Positions 17,135 to 26,162 of a stretch of 64,000 nucleotides of DNA are shown piece by piece. Position numbers and translations under genes: made by a program. Under the pieces are notes generated by a model. It was not told the origin of the DNA, did not search any database, and saw nothing but the letters and a program-made list of their open reading frames with translations. The DNA is from Variovorax sp. SG517 (lineage in GTDB: Bacteria > Pseudomonadota > Gammaproteobacteria > Burkholderiales > Burkholderiaceae_C), in the NCBI RefSeq assembly GCF_013376045.1, contig NZ_JABMJG010000017.1, positions 21,537-85,536 of the forward strand, read 5' to 3'. How positions within the stretch are numbered: the first letter of the stretch is position 1; every line of letters begins with the position of its first letter.

Positions 17135-18259
17135 ATGGGAACCTCTCTGGACAAGCGCCTGACCGTTGCCGCGTATGTACTGTTCCTGGGCATGGTCTTG
17201 CTGGCGCCGCTCGTGCTCGACGGCTTCGGATTGAACCGGCTTGCCAAGTATCTGGTGTTCGGCGTGCTCGGCATCGCTGTTGCCATGTGCTGGGGCTATG
17301 CCGGCATCCTCAACCTGGGGCAGGGCCTCTTCTTCGGCTTGGGAGCCTACATGCTCGCCATGTCGCTGAAGATGGCGAGCCCGACCAGCCTGCAGCATGG
17401 AGGCGCGAATCCCGTGCCTGATTTCATGTTGTCCAACGCCGAGCCTGGCGCGACCGTGGATCTGTGCTGCATCAATCAGGGCTCGTTCCTCTGGCTGCCT
17501 TTTCGATCGCAGGGATTCGGCATCTTCATGGGCGTGGTGTTACCGGTGCTGGTGGCCTTCGTTCTGGGGAACGTGTTGTTCCGCAAGCGCATCGCGGGGG
17601 TGTTCGTATCGATCGTCACGCTCGCGCTGGTATTGCTGGTGCGCCTCCTGCTGGTGGACGCGCAGCCGCTGACCAATGGGTTCAACGGGCTGTCTGACCT
17701 CGCCTGGTTGCGTGTTGGCGCGTACGAATTCGACCCTTACAGCGTATCGACCTACTACCTGGTCGCGTTCACGCTCGCATTCGTACTGATCGGCGCGCGT
17801 GTCTTGCTCGCTACGCGCGCGGGCGTCATCCTGCGTGCGACCTCGGGCGATCCGCAGCGCGCGCGCTACCTGGGATTTGACGTAGCGCACTATCAGACCT
17901 TCTTCTTCGCGTTGTCCGCGGCCGTCGCCGCCGTGGCCGGCATGCTCTATGTGGTGGTGGCCGAGTTCGCGTCACCCACTTTCATGGACCTGAGCTTCTC
18001 GATCACGATGGTGGTATGGGCTGCGGTGGGGGGACGAGGCTCGTTGCTGGGCGCGTGCGTCGGCGCGATCCTGATCAACATGCTGGAGGCGACTGCGAGC
18101 GAAACGCAGTCGTTGGTCGAAGCCTGGCGTGTCATCGTGGGCATGACCTTCGTGCTGGTGGTGCTCTACCTGCCCAAAGGCATCGGTGGCTGGGCTCACG
18201 AGCTGATTGCGCGCTTCGACCATCGCGCGCGCAGTCGTACGGCTGGGGGGAAGTCATGA
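17135..18259 (+). CDS. urtC: Branched-chain-type ABC permease, UrtC-like
   Basis: A 374-residue LivM/UrtC permease with about ten hydrophobic segments and the signature WGYAGILNLGQGLFFGLGAYML and ATSGDPQRARYLGFD. The ATG at 17135 is close behind the urtB stop; the longer open frame starting inside urtB shows no membrane segments before this point. Its stop overlaps the urtD start (ATGA). Confidence 0.88.
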   Translation: MGTSLDKRLTVAAYVLFLGMVLLAPLVLDGFGLNRLAKYLVFGVLGIAVAMCWGYAGILNLGQGLFFGLGAYMLAMSLKMASPTSLQHGGANPVPDFMLSNAEPGATVDLCCINQGSFLWLPFRSQGFGIFMGVVLPVLVAFVLGNVLFRKRIAGVFVSIVTLALVLLVRLLLVDAQPLTNGFNGLSDLAWLRVGAYEFDPYSVSTYYLVAFTLAFVLIGARVLLATRAGVILRATSGDPQRARYLGFDVAHYQTFFFALSAAVAAVAGMLYVVVAEFASPTFMDLSFSITMVVWAAVGGRGSLLGACVGAILINMLEATASETQSLVEAWRVIVGMTFVLVVLYLPKGIGGWAHELIARFDHRARSRTAGGKS

Positions 18260-19008
18260 CCGCGCTCGAACTCCAATCGCTTGGCGTGAGCTTTGGTGGT
18301 TTCAAGGCCGTGGATGGCGTCTCGCTGCGCGTGGCCGACGGCGAATTGCGCGTGCTGCTGGGCGCCAACGGTGCGGGGAAGACGACCTTGATGGACCTGA
18401 TCTCGGGCAAGACTGCGAGTACGACGGGCCGTGTCGTGCTTTATGGGCGTGACCTGACAAATTGGCCTGAATACCGGATCGCCCGTGCGGGCATCGGCCG
18501 CAAGTTCCAGATTCCCAGCGTGTTCCGCGAACTCTCGGTGCGTCACAACCTGTGCGTGGCTGCGAGCCGGCAGCCTTCCATCTTGCGCAATCTGCGATGG
18601 GGCTTCGGGCATGGCATCGATGCCCGGGTGGATGAGATCCTCGGCCTGATCGGCCTTGAATCCGAGCAGCGTCAACTCGGTGGCGACCTCAGCCACGGGC
18701 AGACTCAGTGGCTGGAACTGGGACTTTTGATCGCGCAGGACCCCAAGGTGATCCTGCTCGACGAGCCCACAGCCGGCATGACGGCCGCCGAAACGCGCAA
18801 GACCGCGCAGATTCTCAAGAGCCTGCGCGGACGCCACACCATCCTGGTGGTCGAGCACGACATGGCTTTTGTGCGCGACATCGCCGAGCGCATCACCGTG
18901 CTGCATCTGGGTCGCGTGCTAGCCGAGGGAAACGTCGCCGAGATCGAGCGAGACCCCCGCGTGCGACAGGCCTATCTGGGATCCCACGGAATTGCATCGC
19001 CATGCTGA
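18256..19008 (+). CDS. urtD: Urea/amide ABC transporter ATPase, UrtD-like
   Basis: A 250-residue ATPase with Walker A GANGAGKTT (36-44), Walker B VILLDEPTAGM and the variant signature LSHGQTQWLELG in place of LSGGQ, which is characteristic of UrtD. Together with UrtE it energises the UrtB/UrtC channel. Start and stop both overlap neighbours: 4 bp with urtC and 7 bp with urtE. Confidence 0.9.
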   Translation: MTALELQSLGVSFGGFKAVDGVSLRVADGELRVLLGANGAGKTTLMDLISGKTASTTGRVVLYGRDLTNWPEYRIARAGIGRKFQIPSVFRELSVRHNLCVAASRQPSILRNLRWGFGHGIDARVDEILGLIGLESEQRQLGGDLSHGQTQWLELGLLIAQDPKVILLDEPTAGMTAAETRKTAQILKSLRGRHTILVVEHDMAFVRDIAERITVLHLGRVLAEGNVAEIERDPRVRQAYLGSHGIASPC

Positions 19009-19694
19009 CACTCACGAATCTTGACAGCTACTACGGCCGCAGTCATGCGCTGCACGACGTCAGCCTGGTCATTCCCAAAGGAAAGATCACAGCCATCCTC
19101 GGGCGCAACGGCATGGGCAAGACGACCCTGCTGCGCGCGCTGATGGGAACCATGGTGAACTCGACCGGCCGCATCGAGCTCGAGGGGCTGCGCATCGATG
19201 GTCTGCCCACGCACCTGCGCGCTCGTGCCGGTATCGCCTATGTGCCGCAGGGGCGCGAGATCATCCCTGACTTCACCGTCCGTCAGAACATTCTGATGGG
19301 CGCCTTCGCAGGGCGCGGTCCGCGCACGATCCCTCCACTGGCGCTCGAACTGTTTCCGTATCTCGCAGCGAATTTGGAACGGCCAGGTGGTGTGCTGTCC
19401 GGTGGCCAGCAGCAACAACTCGCCCTGGCGCGCGCTTTGGCGATCCAGCCAAGCGTGATGCTGCTCGACGAGCCCAACGAGGGCATCCAGCCTTCGATCG
19501 TGCAGGAGATCGAGGCTGCGATCTCGCGCATGAATCGCGAATTAGAGCTCACGATGGTGCTGGTGGAGCAGAACATCGACTTCGTGCGCCGGGTCGCCAC
19601 CAGCTTCGCGATGTTTGAGAAGGGAGCGATCGTCGAGGGCGGGCCCATCGAGATGCTGAGCGACGAGATCGTCGACCGCCATATGACCTTCTGA
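19002..19694 (+). CDS. urtE: Urea/amide ABC transporter ATPase, UrtE-like
   Basis: A 230-residue LivF/UrtE ATPase with Walker A GRNGMGKTT (34-42), LSGGQQQQLALAR and Walker B VMLLDEPNEGIQPS; the EGIQPS motif is typical of UrtE. It is the last transporter gene, and an amidase follows after 66 bp, so imported amide can be hydrolysed at once. Confidence 0.9.
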   Translation: MLTLTNLDSYYGRSHALHDVSLVIPKGKITAILGRNGMGKTTLLRALMGTMVNSTGRIELEGLRIDGLPTHLRARAGIAYVPQGREIIPDFTVRQNILMGAFAGRGPRTIPPLALELFPYLAANLERPGGVLSGGQQQQLALARALAIQPSVMLLDEPNEGIQPSIVQEIEAAISRMNRELELTMVLVEQNIDFVRRVATSFAMFEKGAIVEGGPIEMLSDEIVDRHMTF

Positions 19695-19760
19695 GCGAGG
19701 CGCTGCCCTGTCCTTCATTTCTTCCGTCTTCTTCACGAAATCCACGCGAACTTCACCGCC

Positions 19761-21302
19761 ATGAACCAGATCACCCCCGACATCGACCTCACGACCCTGA
19801 CCATCGACAGCGTCCAGGAGGGCTTCCGTAGCGGCCTCTTCAGTGCCGAGTCGCTTGCACGCGCTTGCCTTGCCCAGATCGAGACCTGGAACGCGCGCTA
19901 CAACGCCATCATCTTCCTCAACGACGAAGCCGTCGACGACGCGCGTGCCATTGATCGTCGACGCGAAGCCGGCGAAGTGCTGGGCCCGCTCGCAGGCGTT
20001 CCTGTCGTGATCAAGGATCCGATGGACATGGTCGGCTTTCCGACGACGGCCGGCTGGGCCCTGTTGCACAGCAAGACCGGGGGGGTCGACCTGATGCCTG
20101 CGACCGACGCTCCCGTCGTGGCGCGCATGCGCGCCGCCGGCGCCGTCATCCTCGGCAAGACCAACGTGCCGATCTTGAGCCACACGGGAACGCATGCGGA
20201 CGACAGCTGGGCGGGCCCTACGCTCAACGTCGTCATGCCAGATCGTGTGCCTGGAGGAAGCAGCGCCGGTACTGCAACGGCGGTGGGCGCCAGCATGGCG
20301 GTGCTGGGACTCGCCGAGGAAACGGGGGGCTCGATCCAGAATCCGGCTTCGGCTCAGGATCTGGTCGGCATCAAGCCGACGATCGGGCTGGTGCCCAACG
20401 CCGGCGTAATGCCGCTGTCAGGCAATCGGGACGTCGTGGGGCCGATCGCCCGTACCGTGAAGGATGCGGCGCTATGCCTGGACGTGCTGGCGGGTTACTC
20501 CGCAGAAGATCCCAAGACCTTGGCCGGTGTCGGCAAGAAGCCGGTGGGCGGCTACACGTCGAAGTTCGGCAGCCGCACCCTGGAGGGAGCACGCATCGGG
20601 CTGTATGGTCCCGGCTGGCGCACTCAGCCGCTGTCCAGTGAGGCGAACGGCCTTTACCTGCGTGCCGCCGAAGAGCTCAAGGGCCGTGGCGCGGTGCTGA
20701 TAGAGGATCCATTCGCTGGCACCGGATTCGCAGACCTGCGCCAGCCAACGCCGCCGCTCGCGAACTTCGATGCCCGCGGGATGGAATCGGTGCCCTATGA
20801 CCTGCAGAAGTACCTCGAACGATTGGGCCCCGATGCGGCGCTCAAGTCCTTCGCCGAGTTCGCCGAAGCGACCCAGAGGGAGTCCGCCTTCGGACCGAAG
20901 GGTGTGCTGAGCTATCTGCACAGCCTGCCGCAGTTCTCAGCATCCCTGAAGTCGCCAACCATGCCGCCCGACCTTTCGGAATTCATCGCGCTGAAGGAGG
21001 CCTATCTGCGCATCGTGGACGAGGTGTTCGAGCGCGAGCAGCTCGATGCGCTGGTGTTTCCTCAGATGCGAGAGGAGTTGCCTGCGGTGAAGACTGGCAC
21101 CATTCAGGAAACCACGGTGGGCGAACTCAACATCGCGGGCCTTCCGGCGGTCACGGTGCCGGCAGGCTACTACGCGTCAGGTGCTCCTTTTGGTCTGTTG
21201 TTCATCGGTCCGCTCTGGAGCGAAGCGGTGCTGCTCGCCTTGGCGCACGACTACGAGAACGCAACCCGGCATCGCAAGCCGCCCCGTCTCTGCGGTTCTT
21301 GA
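19761..21302 (+). CDS. Amidase-signature hydrolase linked to the amide transporter
   Basis: A 513-residue amidase-signature enzyme. Lys85 (VVIKDPMD), the cis-Ser in GGSSAGT (167-168) and the nucleophile Ser191 in ETGGSIQNPAS form the triad. Unlike the Pseudomonas amidase operon, whose enzyme is a nitrilase-superfamily AmiE, this locus uses the unrelated Ser-cisSer-Lys fold. It ends the amiC-amiR-urt transcription unit, so it probably releases ammonia from the imported amide. It is not closely similar to the amidase at 4048-5511. Confidence 0.87.
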   Translation: MNQITPDIDLTTLTIDSVQEGFRSGLFSAESLARACLAQIETWNARYNAIIFLNDEAVDDARAIDRRREAGEVLGPLAGVPVVIKDPMDMVGFPTTAGWALLHSKTGGVDLMPATDAPVVARMRAAGAVILGKTNVPILSHTGTHADDSWAGPTLNVVMPDRVPGGSSAGTATAVGASMAVLGLAEETGGSIQNPASAQDLVGIKPTIGLVPNAGVMPLSGNRDVVGPIARTVKDAALCLDVLAGYSAEDPKTLAGVGKKPVGGYTSKFGSRTLEGARIGLYGPGWRTQPLSSEANGLYLRAAEELKGRGAVLIEDPFAGTGFADLRQPTPPLANFDARGMESVPYDLQKYLERLGPDAALKSFAEFAEATQRESAFGPKGVLSYLHSLPQFSASLKSPTMPPDLSEFIALKEAYLRIVDEVFEREQLDALVFPQMREELPAVKTGTIQETTVGELNIAGLPAVTVPAGYYASGAPFGLLFIGPLWSEAVLLALAHDYENATRHRKPPRLCGS

Positions 21303-21345
21303 GCCGTTTCGGAGGCGCGGAGGGCGGCCTCGAGCATGGTTGCTG

Positions 21346-21435
21346 CCGCTTGTAGAGAGATTCGGAGCTGGCCAGTGCAGGCAAGAGCACATCTACAAGC
21401 GGGTCAACAAGGCGACGCGAAACACAGTGCGTCGC
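21346..21435. repeat. Inverted repeats downstream of the amidase
   Basis: CCGCTTGTAGA (21346-21356) and TCTACAAGCGG (21392-21402) are perfect 11-bp inverted copies 35 bp apart. Immediately after, GCGACGC (21412-21418) and GCGTCGC (21429-21435) form a second 7-bp stem. They lie in the 244-bp gap between the amidase and the Crp/Fnr gene. No T-run follows, so this is not a standard intrinsic terminator. A regulator site or transcript-end structure are both possible. Confidence 0.5.
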
Positions 21436-21546
21436 AGCGTTGTGCTGCACAGGAGATGCTCATGATTCCGGAGTTCGCCTGAACGGATCCAAATCCTCCC
21501 ATGTTTGTGTGTTCCTCTACAGCGGAGCGAGCCTCAATATACGAAG

Positions 21547-22185
21547 ATGTATTTACATCCCCTGATGGCGACCCTGCCGCTGGCGGAGCGCACGAAGCTC
21601 GGCGAATGCAGTCGTCTGAATTCCTACAAGCGCAACGATGTCGTGTTGGCGGCCGGCGATTCAACCGACCAGATCTATTGCGTCGCGAGCGGCCTGCTAC
21701 GTGTGGTCGCGTTGAATCAACGCGACCACACGGAGATGACCACGGAATTCATCGGTCCCAACGACTTCTTCTTCCATCTGTCGATGCACGAAGACAGCTA
21801 CTGCCCGAAGAAGACTTTGATTGCTGCACTGCCTTCGTCTGTGTATCTGGTTCCGATCGTGGAGATGCGCAGCCTCTGCACCAGGCATCCGGAAGTCGCA
21901 CTTGGCCTGCTGGGGCTCGCGATGAAGCGCATGAGCAACTTGCGCGGTCAGTTCCATCGCATCTCGGTGCTTCCGGCGGAAGACTCGGTGCTGCGTGTGC
22001 TGCAGCAACTGACGCGACTCGCGCCCGCTGGCGAAGGGGGCTATGACCGGCGGATCACGCAGTCGGTGATCGCCTCGTATTCGGGTCTTTCGCGCGAGGT
22101 GGTCAACAAGACCATGCGCGATTTCGAACTGCGCGGAGTGCTGCGCCGCGACGATGAGAGCGTCCACGTCGCCACGATTTCGTGA
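21547..22185 (+). CDS. Crp/Fnr-family transcriptional regulator
   Basis: A 212-residue regulator with a cyclic-nucleotide-binding-type beta barrel (about 5-125) and a C-terminal winged helix (about 145-205) whose recognition region is ITQSVIASYSGLSREVVNKTMRDF. There is no N-terminal Cys cluster for an Fnr iron-sulphur centre and no clear Crp cAMP-binding RxS motif, so the signal is unknown. Start taken at the ATG at 21547; a GTG at 21505 would add 14 residues. It follows the amide operon and may control it, but this is only positional. Confidence 0.82.
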   Translation: MYLHPLMATLPLAERTKLGECSRLNSYKRNDVVLAAGDSTDQIYCVASGLLRVVALNQRDHTEMTTEFIGPNDFFFHLSMHEDSYCPKKTLIAALPSSVYLVPIVEMRSLCTRHPEVALGLLGLAMKRMSNLRGQFHRISVLPAEDSVLRVLQQLTRLAPAGEGGYDRRITQSVIASYSGLSREVVNKTMRDFELRGVLRRDDESVHVATIS

Positions 22186-22359
22186 CAATCGATTTTGTCT
22201 AGACTGGACCGAGCCGGTCAGCCCACTCTTCGGGGGAGGGCGCTCGTCATGCCCGGCCCTTAAATAATCGGGGTGAAGCCAAGAATCGGAGCGGACTTCG
22301 AACCCCTCCACGGTGCTCTGGTGACGGCCCCTGCACGCGACGGCCCGGATGGCGAAGAC

Positions 22360-22848
22360 TCACAGGCCGGGTACTGCGAGCCTGCCCTGCACGAGCAGTT
22401 CGCGGGTTCGCTTCAGCGTCGACAGCAGCGCGCTCCGATAGCCCCCTTCACCGTCCATCCACGTCTGCTCTGCCTGCTCCTCAGGGCCTCCCGGCGTCTT
22501 GCCGCGCAGGCCGAGGTAGCCGTAGAAGCGAAGCTGCAGGGCCCCTGAGGCGTCTTCGAACAGTTCGTTGACGATGGCGCCTTCACGCGGACCGGCGGCC
22601 TGGAAGAAGGTCACCTTGCTTTGCGGCTCGAACGCGATGATCTCGCGCAGATCCGCGCCGCCGATGGTGGCTTCGCGAACGATGTGGGTCGCGCTCTCCT
22701 GCACCACTTCGCATTGGGTGTACAGGCTCGGAGGAAGAAAGAGCCGGGCGTCGCGCGCCTTGAGGACGAGGCCGGCCCAGGCCTGCTCGCGGCTCAGCGC
22801 CAGTTCGCCTTCGGGGTTCACCGGAACGGTTGCTGTCGAATAGATCAT
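22360..22848 (-). CDS. AtaL-like SRPBCC protein (DUF1857)
   Basis: A 162-residue START/SRPBCC-type protein resembling the AtaL family, beginning MIYSTATVPVNPEGELALS and containing the fold-typical ITFFQA-like strand and long C-terminal helix (YRSALLSTLKRTRELLV). Such proteins bind small hydrophobic ligands and no reaction is established. It lies downstream of the NmrA-like reductase in the same direction, 41 bp apart, and the pair is divergent from a LysR gene. Confidence 0.72.
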   Translation of the reverse strand: MIYSTATVPVNPEGELALSREQAWAGLVLKARDARLFLPPSLYTQCEVVQESATHIVREATIGGADLREIIAFEPQSKVTFFQAAGPREGAIVNELFEDASGALQLRFYGYLGLRGKTPGGPEEQAEQTWMDGEGGYRSALLSTLKRTRELLVQGRLAVPGL

Positions 22849-22889
22849 GATGGTCTTTCAGTGAGTGGGATTCGATCGATGGATGCCGC

Positions 22890-23759
22890 TCAGGCTGCGG
22901 CGGCGATGTTTGCGGCGAAATCGCGGTAGGAGCGCAGCGGACGACCCAGCAAGGCGGTGAGACGCTGGGCATCGCCGGCCTCGGGCACCATCCCGTCGCT
23001 CAGGAAGCGTTCGCTCATCAGCCGCATGTCGTACGCCATCCACGGCGGCATGAAGTTCAGCAGGTTCTTTTCGAAGCCCGCCGTGTCGTCGCCACCGTAC
23101 GCGACTTGGCGGCCCAGCACCTCGGACCAGATGGCCGCGACCGCGTCGCCGGTGAGCGTGTCTGGCCCCACGAGGTTGATCCGCTCCAGCGGCTGCGGCT
23201 CGCCCGCACGGTCGCGGCGCAGCAGTTCGATCGCGGCGATCTCGCCGATGTCGGCCGTATCGATCATCGCGAGGCCCTTGGCGCCGATCGGCATCGGATA
23301 GACGCCGTAGCCGCTCACCACGTCCTTGACCGTGAGATCGTTGTCCATGAAATAGGCCGGGCGCAGGATCGTGGCCTCGAAGCCCATGGCTTCGAGCATC
23401 CGTTCGACGCCGAACTTGCCCGCGAAGTGCGGCACGTTCACGTATCTGTCGCTGTGGATGACCGACAGGTACACGACACGGCGAACGCCCGCGTCGCGCG
23501 CCGCGTTGAGGACCACGAGGGCCTGCGTGAACTCGTCGGGGACGACCGCGTTGAGCAGGAACAGCGTGGATACGCCGTCGAAGGCGCCGCGCAGCGCCTC
23601 CACATCGAGCAGGTCGCCCCGGACGATCTCGACGGAAGCCGGCAGGCTTGCCTTGACTGGATCGCGCACGACGGCACGCACGCTGGCGCCGTGCTGGACG
23701 AGGTTTTGAACGACTTGGCGGCCGACTTTTCCGGTTGCGCCGGTTACGAGGATGGTCAT
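22890..23759 (-). CDS. NmrA-like NAD(P)-binding oxidoreductase
   Basis: A 289-residue atypical SDR of the NmrA/quinone-oxidoreductase-2 type, with GATGKVG near 6-12, a Rossmann fold and no YxxxK pair at the usual place. Relatives sense NADP ratio or reduce quinones and ketones. The ATG at 23759 begins MTILVTGATGK; an upstream start adds 11 charged residues and is less likely. It is divergent from a LysR regulator 90 bp away, which probably controls it and the AtaL-like gene. Confidence 0.82.
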   Translation of the reverse strand: MTILVTGATGKVGRQVVQNLVQHGASVRAVVRDPVKASLPASVEIVRGDLLDVEALRGAFDGVSTLFLLNAVVPDEFTQALVVLNAARDAGVRRVVYLSVIHSDRYVNVPHFAGKFGVERMLEAMGFEATILRPAYFMDNDLTVKDVVSGYGVYPMPIGAKGLAMIDTADIGEIAAIELLRRDRAGEPQPLERINLVGPDTLTGDAVAAIWSEVLGRQVAYGGDDTAGFEKNLLNFMPPWMAYDMRLMSERFLSDGMVPEAGDAQRLTALLGRPLRSYRDFAANIAAAA

Positions 23760-23849
23760 GGAAATACTCCTGCGGGTTGAAGAAGGCTCCATCGTGCTCG
23801 TTCCAATTTATGGCCGATAGCCGATATATTTGGACTTTTTGTCTCTCTG
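23760..23849. promoter_or_regulatory. Divergent LysR/NmrA promoter region
   Basis: This 90-bp gap between divergent genes holds a tandem 7-bp direct repeat GCCGATA at 23813-23819 and 23820-23826, framed by TCCAA (23802-23806) and TTGGA (23830-23834). LysR proteins bind dyads with a T-N11-A core in such gaps; the framed 33 bp is the best candidate site. The assignment rests on position and symmetry only. Confidence 0.5.
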
Positions 23850-24755
23850 GTGGAACACATGGACCTCCTTGCCCTTGCCGACTTCAACCTCGTGGCCCGA
23901 CATGGCGGCTTCGGCCGCGCCTCGCGCGAGTCCGGGCGCCCCAAGGCGACGCTCTCGCGCCGCGTGGCCGACCTTGAGAGCGGCCTGGCCCTGCGTCTGT
24001 TCGAGCGCGGGCCGCGCGCACTCAAGCTCACCGAGGAGGGCCGTGCACTCTTCGAACGCACGGCGGTCCTGTTGACCGAACTGGACGAAGCCGCAGCGGC
24101 GATTGCTTCGGGCGGCGGCGCACCGCGCGGAAGGTTGCGGGTGAGCGCGCCGCTGCTTTTTTCGCAGGCCGCGATGGGCACGCTGGCGGCACGCTTCGCG
24201 ATGAAGCATCGCGAGGTCCGCCTCGAGGTCACCACGGAAGACCGCGAAGTGGACATGGTGGAGGAGGGCTACGACCTCGTGATCCGCGTCAATCCGGCGC
24301 CGGACGAACGCCTCGTGGGGCGCATCTTCCTCAGGGACCGTCTGGTGGCCGTGGCAAGCCCTGCCCTGAAGAAGCCCGCGGCGGGCAAGACCGCGCCGGC
24401 CGTCGTACGGCCGGGCGACGTACCGGCCCACGCCGCTGCATGGGAGCTGTCGGCGCGCGGCCGCACGCGCACCCTGGCGGTCGAGCCGGTGCTGCAGCTC
24501 TCGTCGCTGTTCATGATCCGCGATGCCGCGCGCGCGGGCATCGGCGTCGCGTGCCTGCCGGCATCGCTGGTCACACACGATCTGGCGGCAGGGCGGCTCG
24601 TGCACTGGGGTGACGTCGAGGGCCCCGAGATCGCACTGTGGGCCCTCTATCCCTCGCGCAGGCTGCTCAGCAGCCGTGTCTCGGCTTTCCTCGAATTCCT
24701 GCGGGAAGCCTTTCCTCAGGGAACGCCCGACGAGCTCGCGGCCTTCATGGAGTGA
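23850..24755 (+). CDS. LysR-family transcriptional regulator
   Basis: A 301-residue LysR protein. The helix-turn-helix is at about 10-60 (GGFGRASRESGRPKATLSRRVADLES) and the substrate-binding domain at about 90-295. Start is GTG at 23850 or ATG at 23859. It is divergent from the NmrA-like and AtaL-like genes and probably regulates them. A perfect 8-bp stem CCGGCGCG/CGCGCCGG at 24761-24778 follows the stop, without a T-run. Confidence 0.87.
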   Translation: MEHMDLLALADFNLVARHGGFGRASRESGRPKATLSRRVADLESGLALRLFERGPRALKLTEEGRALFERTAVLLTELDEAAAAIASGGGAPRGRLRVSAPLLFSQAAMGTLAARFAMKHREVRLEVTTEDREVDMVEEGYDLVIRVNPAPDERLVGRIFLRDRLVAVASPALKKPAAGKTAPAVVRPGDVPAHAAAWELSARGRTRTLAVEPVLQLSSLFMIRDAARAGIGVACLPASLVTHDLAAGRLVHWGDVEGPEIALWALYPSRRLLSSRVSAFLEFLREAFPQGTPDELAAFME

Positions 24756-25122
24756 CGCCCCCGGCGCGCACGCGCCGGATTCCCCAGACACCGCCTGGAG
24801 AATCGGCTTCCGCCCGGAAACTCAGACGATGTCTGAGACATCGCCCGAACTGCTGGCGATCGCCCAGGCATTTCCTTTTCCCTGGTCGGCCTACGTGCGC
24901 CTGCCCTCGGTTAAGAGCCCGCAGGCGCGCGCCTCAAGGGGGTCGCCCGCGCGAACCGGAGGTACGGCAGCACAGGCGGCGCACGGAGCCCAACTGACCA
25001 GGCTGAGGCAACCCCCGTGCCGTTCATTGGCGCCGTCGGCTCGGCCGGCGGGATGCCGGAGCCTGTCATGCGAGTAGTGGACGGACAATCGAGCCAACTT
25101 CGATCCTCGACGTGGAAGACCA
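24756..25122. other. 367-bp region between two LysR genes, with nested palindromes
   Basis: No convincing gene. An ATG at 24829 opens a frame of 82 codons (MSETSPELLAIAQAFPFPW) that loses protein character after about 25 residues and could be a decayed remnant. Around it are two overlapping palindromes: CTCAGAC/GTCTGAG (24821-24837) and CGATGTCT/AGACATCG (24827-24843). These may be regulator sites or chance. Confidence 0.4.
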
Positions 25123-26037
25123 TTGATCAGCGAACTCAAGACCTTCATTGCCGTCTGCAAGCACGGTACGTTCGCGGCAGCGGGCGAAAGAATCGGCCTC
25201 ACGCAATCGGCCGTCAGCAGCCAGATCAGGCGGCTCGAGGAGTCACTGGGTTTCGAGCTCTTCGACAGGACCGGTCGTTCCGCCACGCTCAACGAGCGCG
25301 GCCAAGGAACGCTGGAGCGCGCGAAGGAGATCTGCGCGCTGTACGAGAAGCTCGGCGACGCGCCGGACGACGCCTCGTTGAACGGCCTGCTGCGCATAGG
25401 CGCCATCGCTTCGGCGCAGCCGACCCTCCTGGCGCGTGCGCTCGAGCGGCTGCGCCAGATCCATCCCAGGGTTCGCGTGCACGTGGCACCCGGCGTGTCG
25501 ATGCACCTGATGGACGACCTCGACACGGGCAAGATCGATGCGGCACTGATCATCCGGCCGCCGTTCGGCATGCTGCCTGACCTGACATGGCAGCCGCTCG
25601 TTCAGGAGCCCTTCGTGCTAGTCGTTCCTAACTCGGTCCGCGGCAAGGACTGGCGCACGCTCATCCAGACGCAACCCTTCCTGCGCTACGACCGCGGGTC
25701 ATTCGGCGGACGGATGGTGGAGGGCTTTCTCCGGCTTGAAGGCCTGTCTGTCAACGACGCAGTCGAGATCGACGAGATCGCGGGGCTGATCCACCTGGCG
25801 TCGAAAGGACTTGGCGTGGCCCTTGTTCCGTTGGTGGAGGCGCATGTGCCGCTGCCGCCGGGCGTGCGCGCCGTATCACTCGGGGAGTTCACCTTCTACC
25901 GCGAGATCGGCTTGCTGCGCCGCAAGCCCCGGTTGACACCGCCCATCGTGGCGCAGTTCGCGGAGTGCCTGCTCGAGGCATCGCAGGGAGCGCAGAGAAC
26001 TCAGGCAGGCAGGAAAAAGGCGTCCGGCGCGCGCTGA
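25123..26037 (+). CDS. LysR-family transcriptional regulator
   Basis: A 304-residue LysR protein with a clear N-terminal helix-turn-helix (GTFAAAGERIGLTQSAVSSQIRRLEE) and effector domain (about 90-290). The apparent start is TTG at 25123, and the conserved region begins right there (ISELKTFIAVCKHGTF), so little is missing. It ends convergently with the VOC protein gene 125 bp away. Target unknown. Confidence 0.86.
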   Translation: MISELKTFIAVCKHGTFAAAGERIGLTQSAVSSQIRRLEESLGFELFDRTGRSATLNERGQGTLERAKEICALYEKLGDAPDDASLNGLLRIGAIASAQPTLLARALERLRQIHPRVRVHVAPGVSMHLMDDLDTGKIDAALIIRPPFGMLPDLTWQPLVQEPFVLVVPNSVRGKDWRTLIQTQPFLRYDRGSFGGRMVEGFLRLEGLSVNDAVEIDEIAGLIHLASKGLGVALVPLVEAHVPLPPGVRAVSLGEFTFYREIGLLRRKPRLTPPIVAQFAECLLEASQGAQRTQAGRKKASGAR

Positions 26038-26162
26038 GCGTGGAACCGGCCCGTTCCTTGCCAGCCGATAGGCCGCAGGCACACAGGGTGGGCGATCTTT
26101 CGCTCAGGTCCGAAGCCGCCAATCGTTGGCGTACCTCGCAGGCTTCGAGCGGCCCGTCAGGC

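Noticed and set aside
24829..25077. A real gene starting MSETSPELLAIAQ
   Set aside because: Only the first 25 or so residues look protein-like; the rest is Arg/Ser/Ala-rich low-quality frame. Kept only as a possible remnant.
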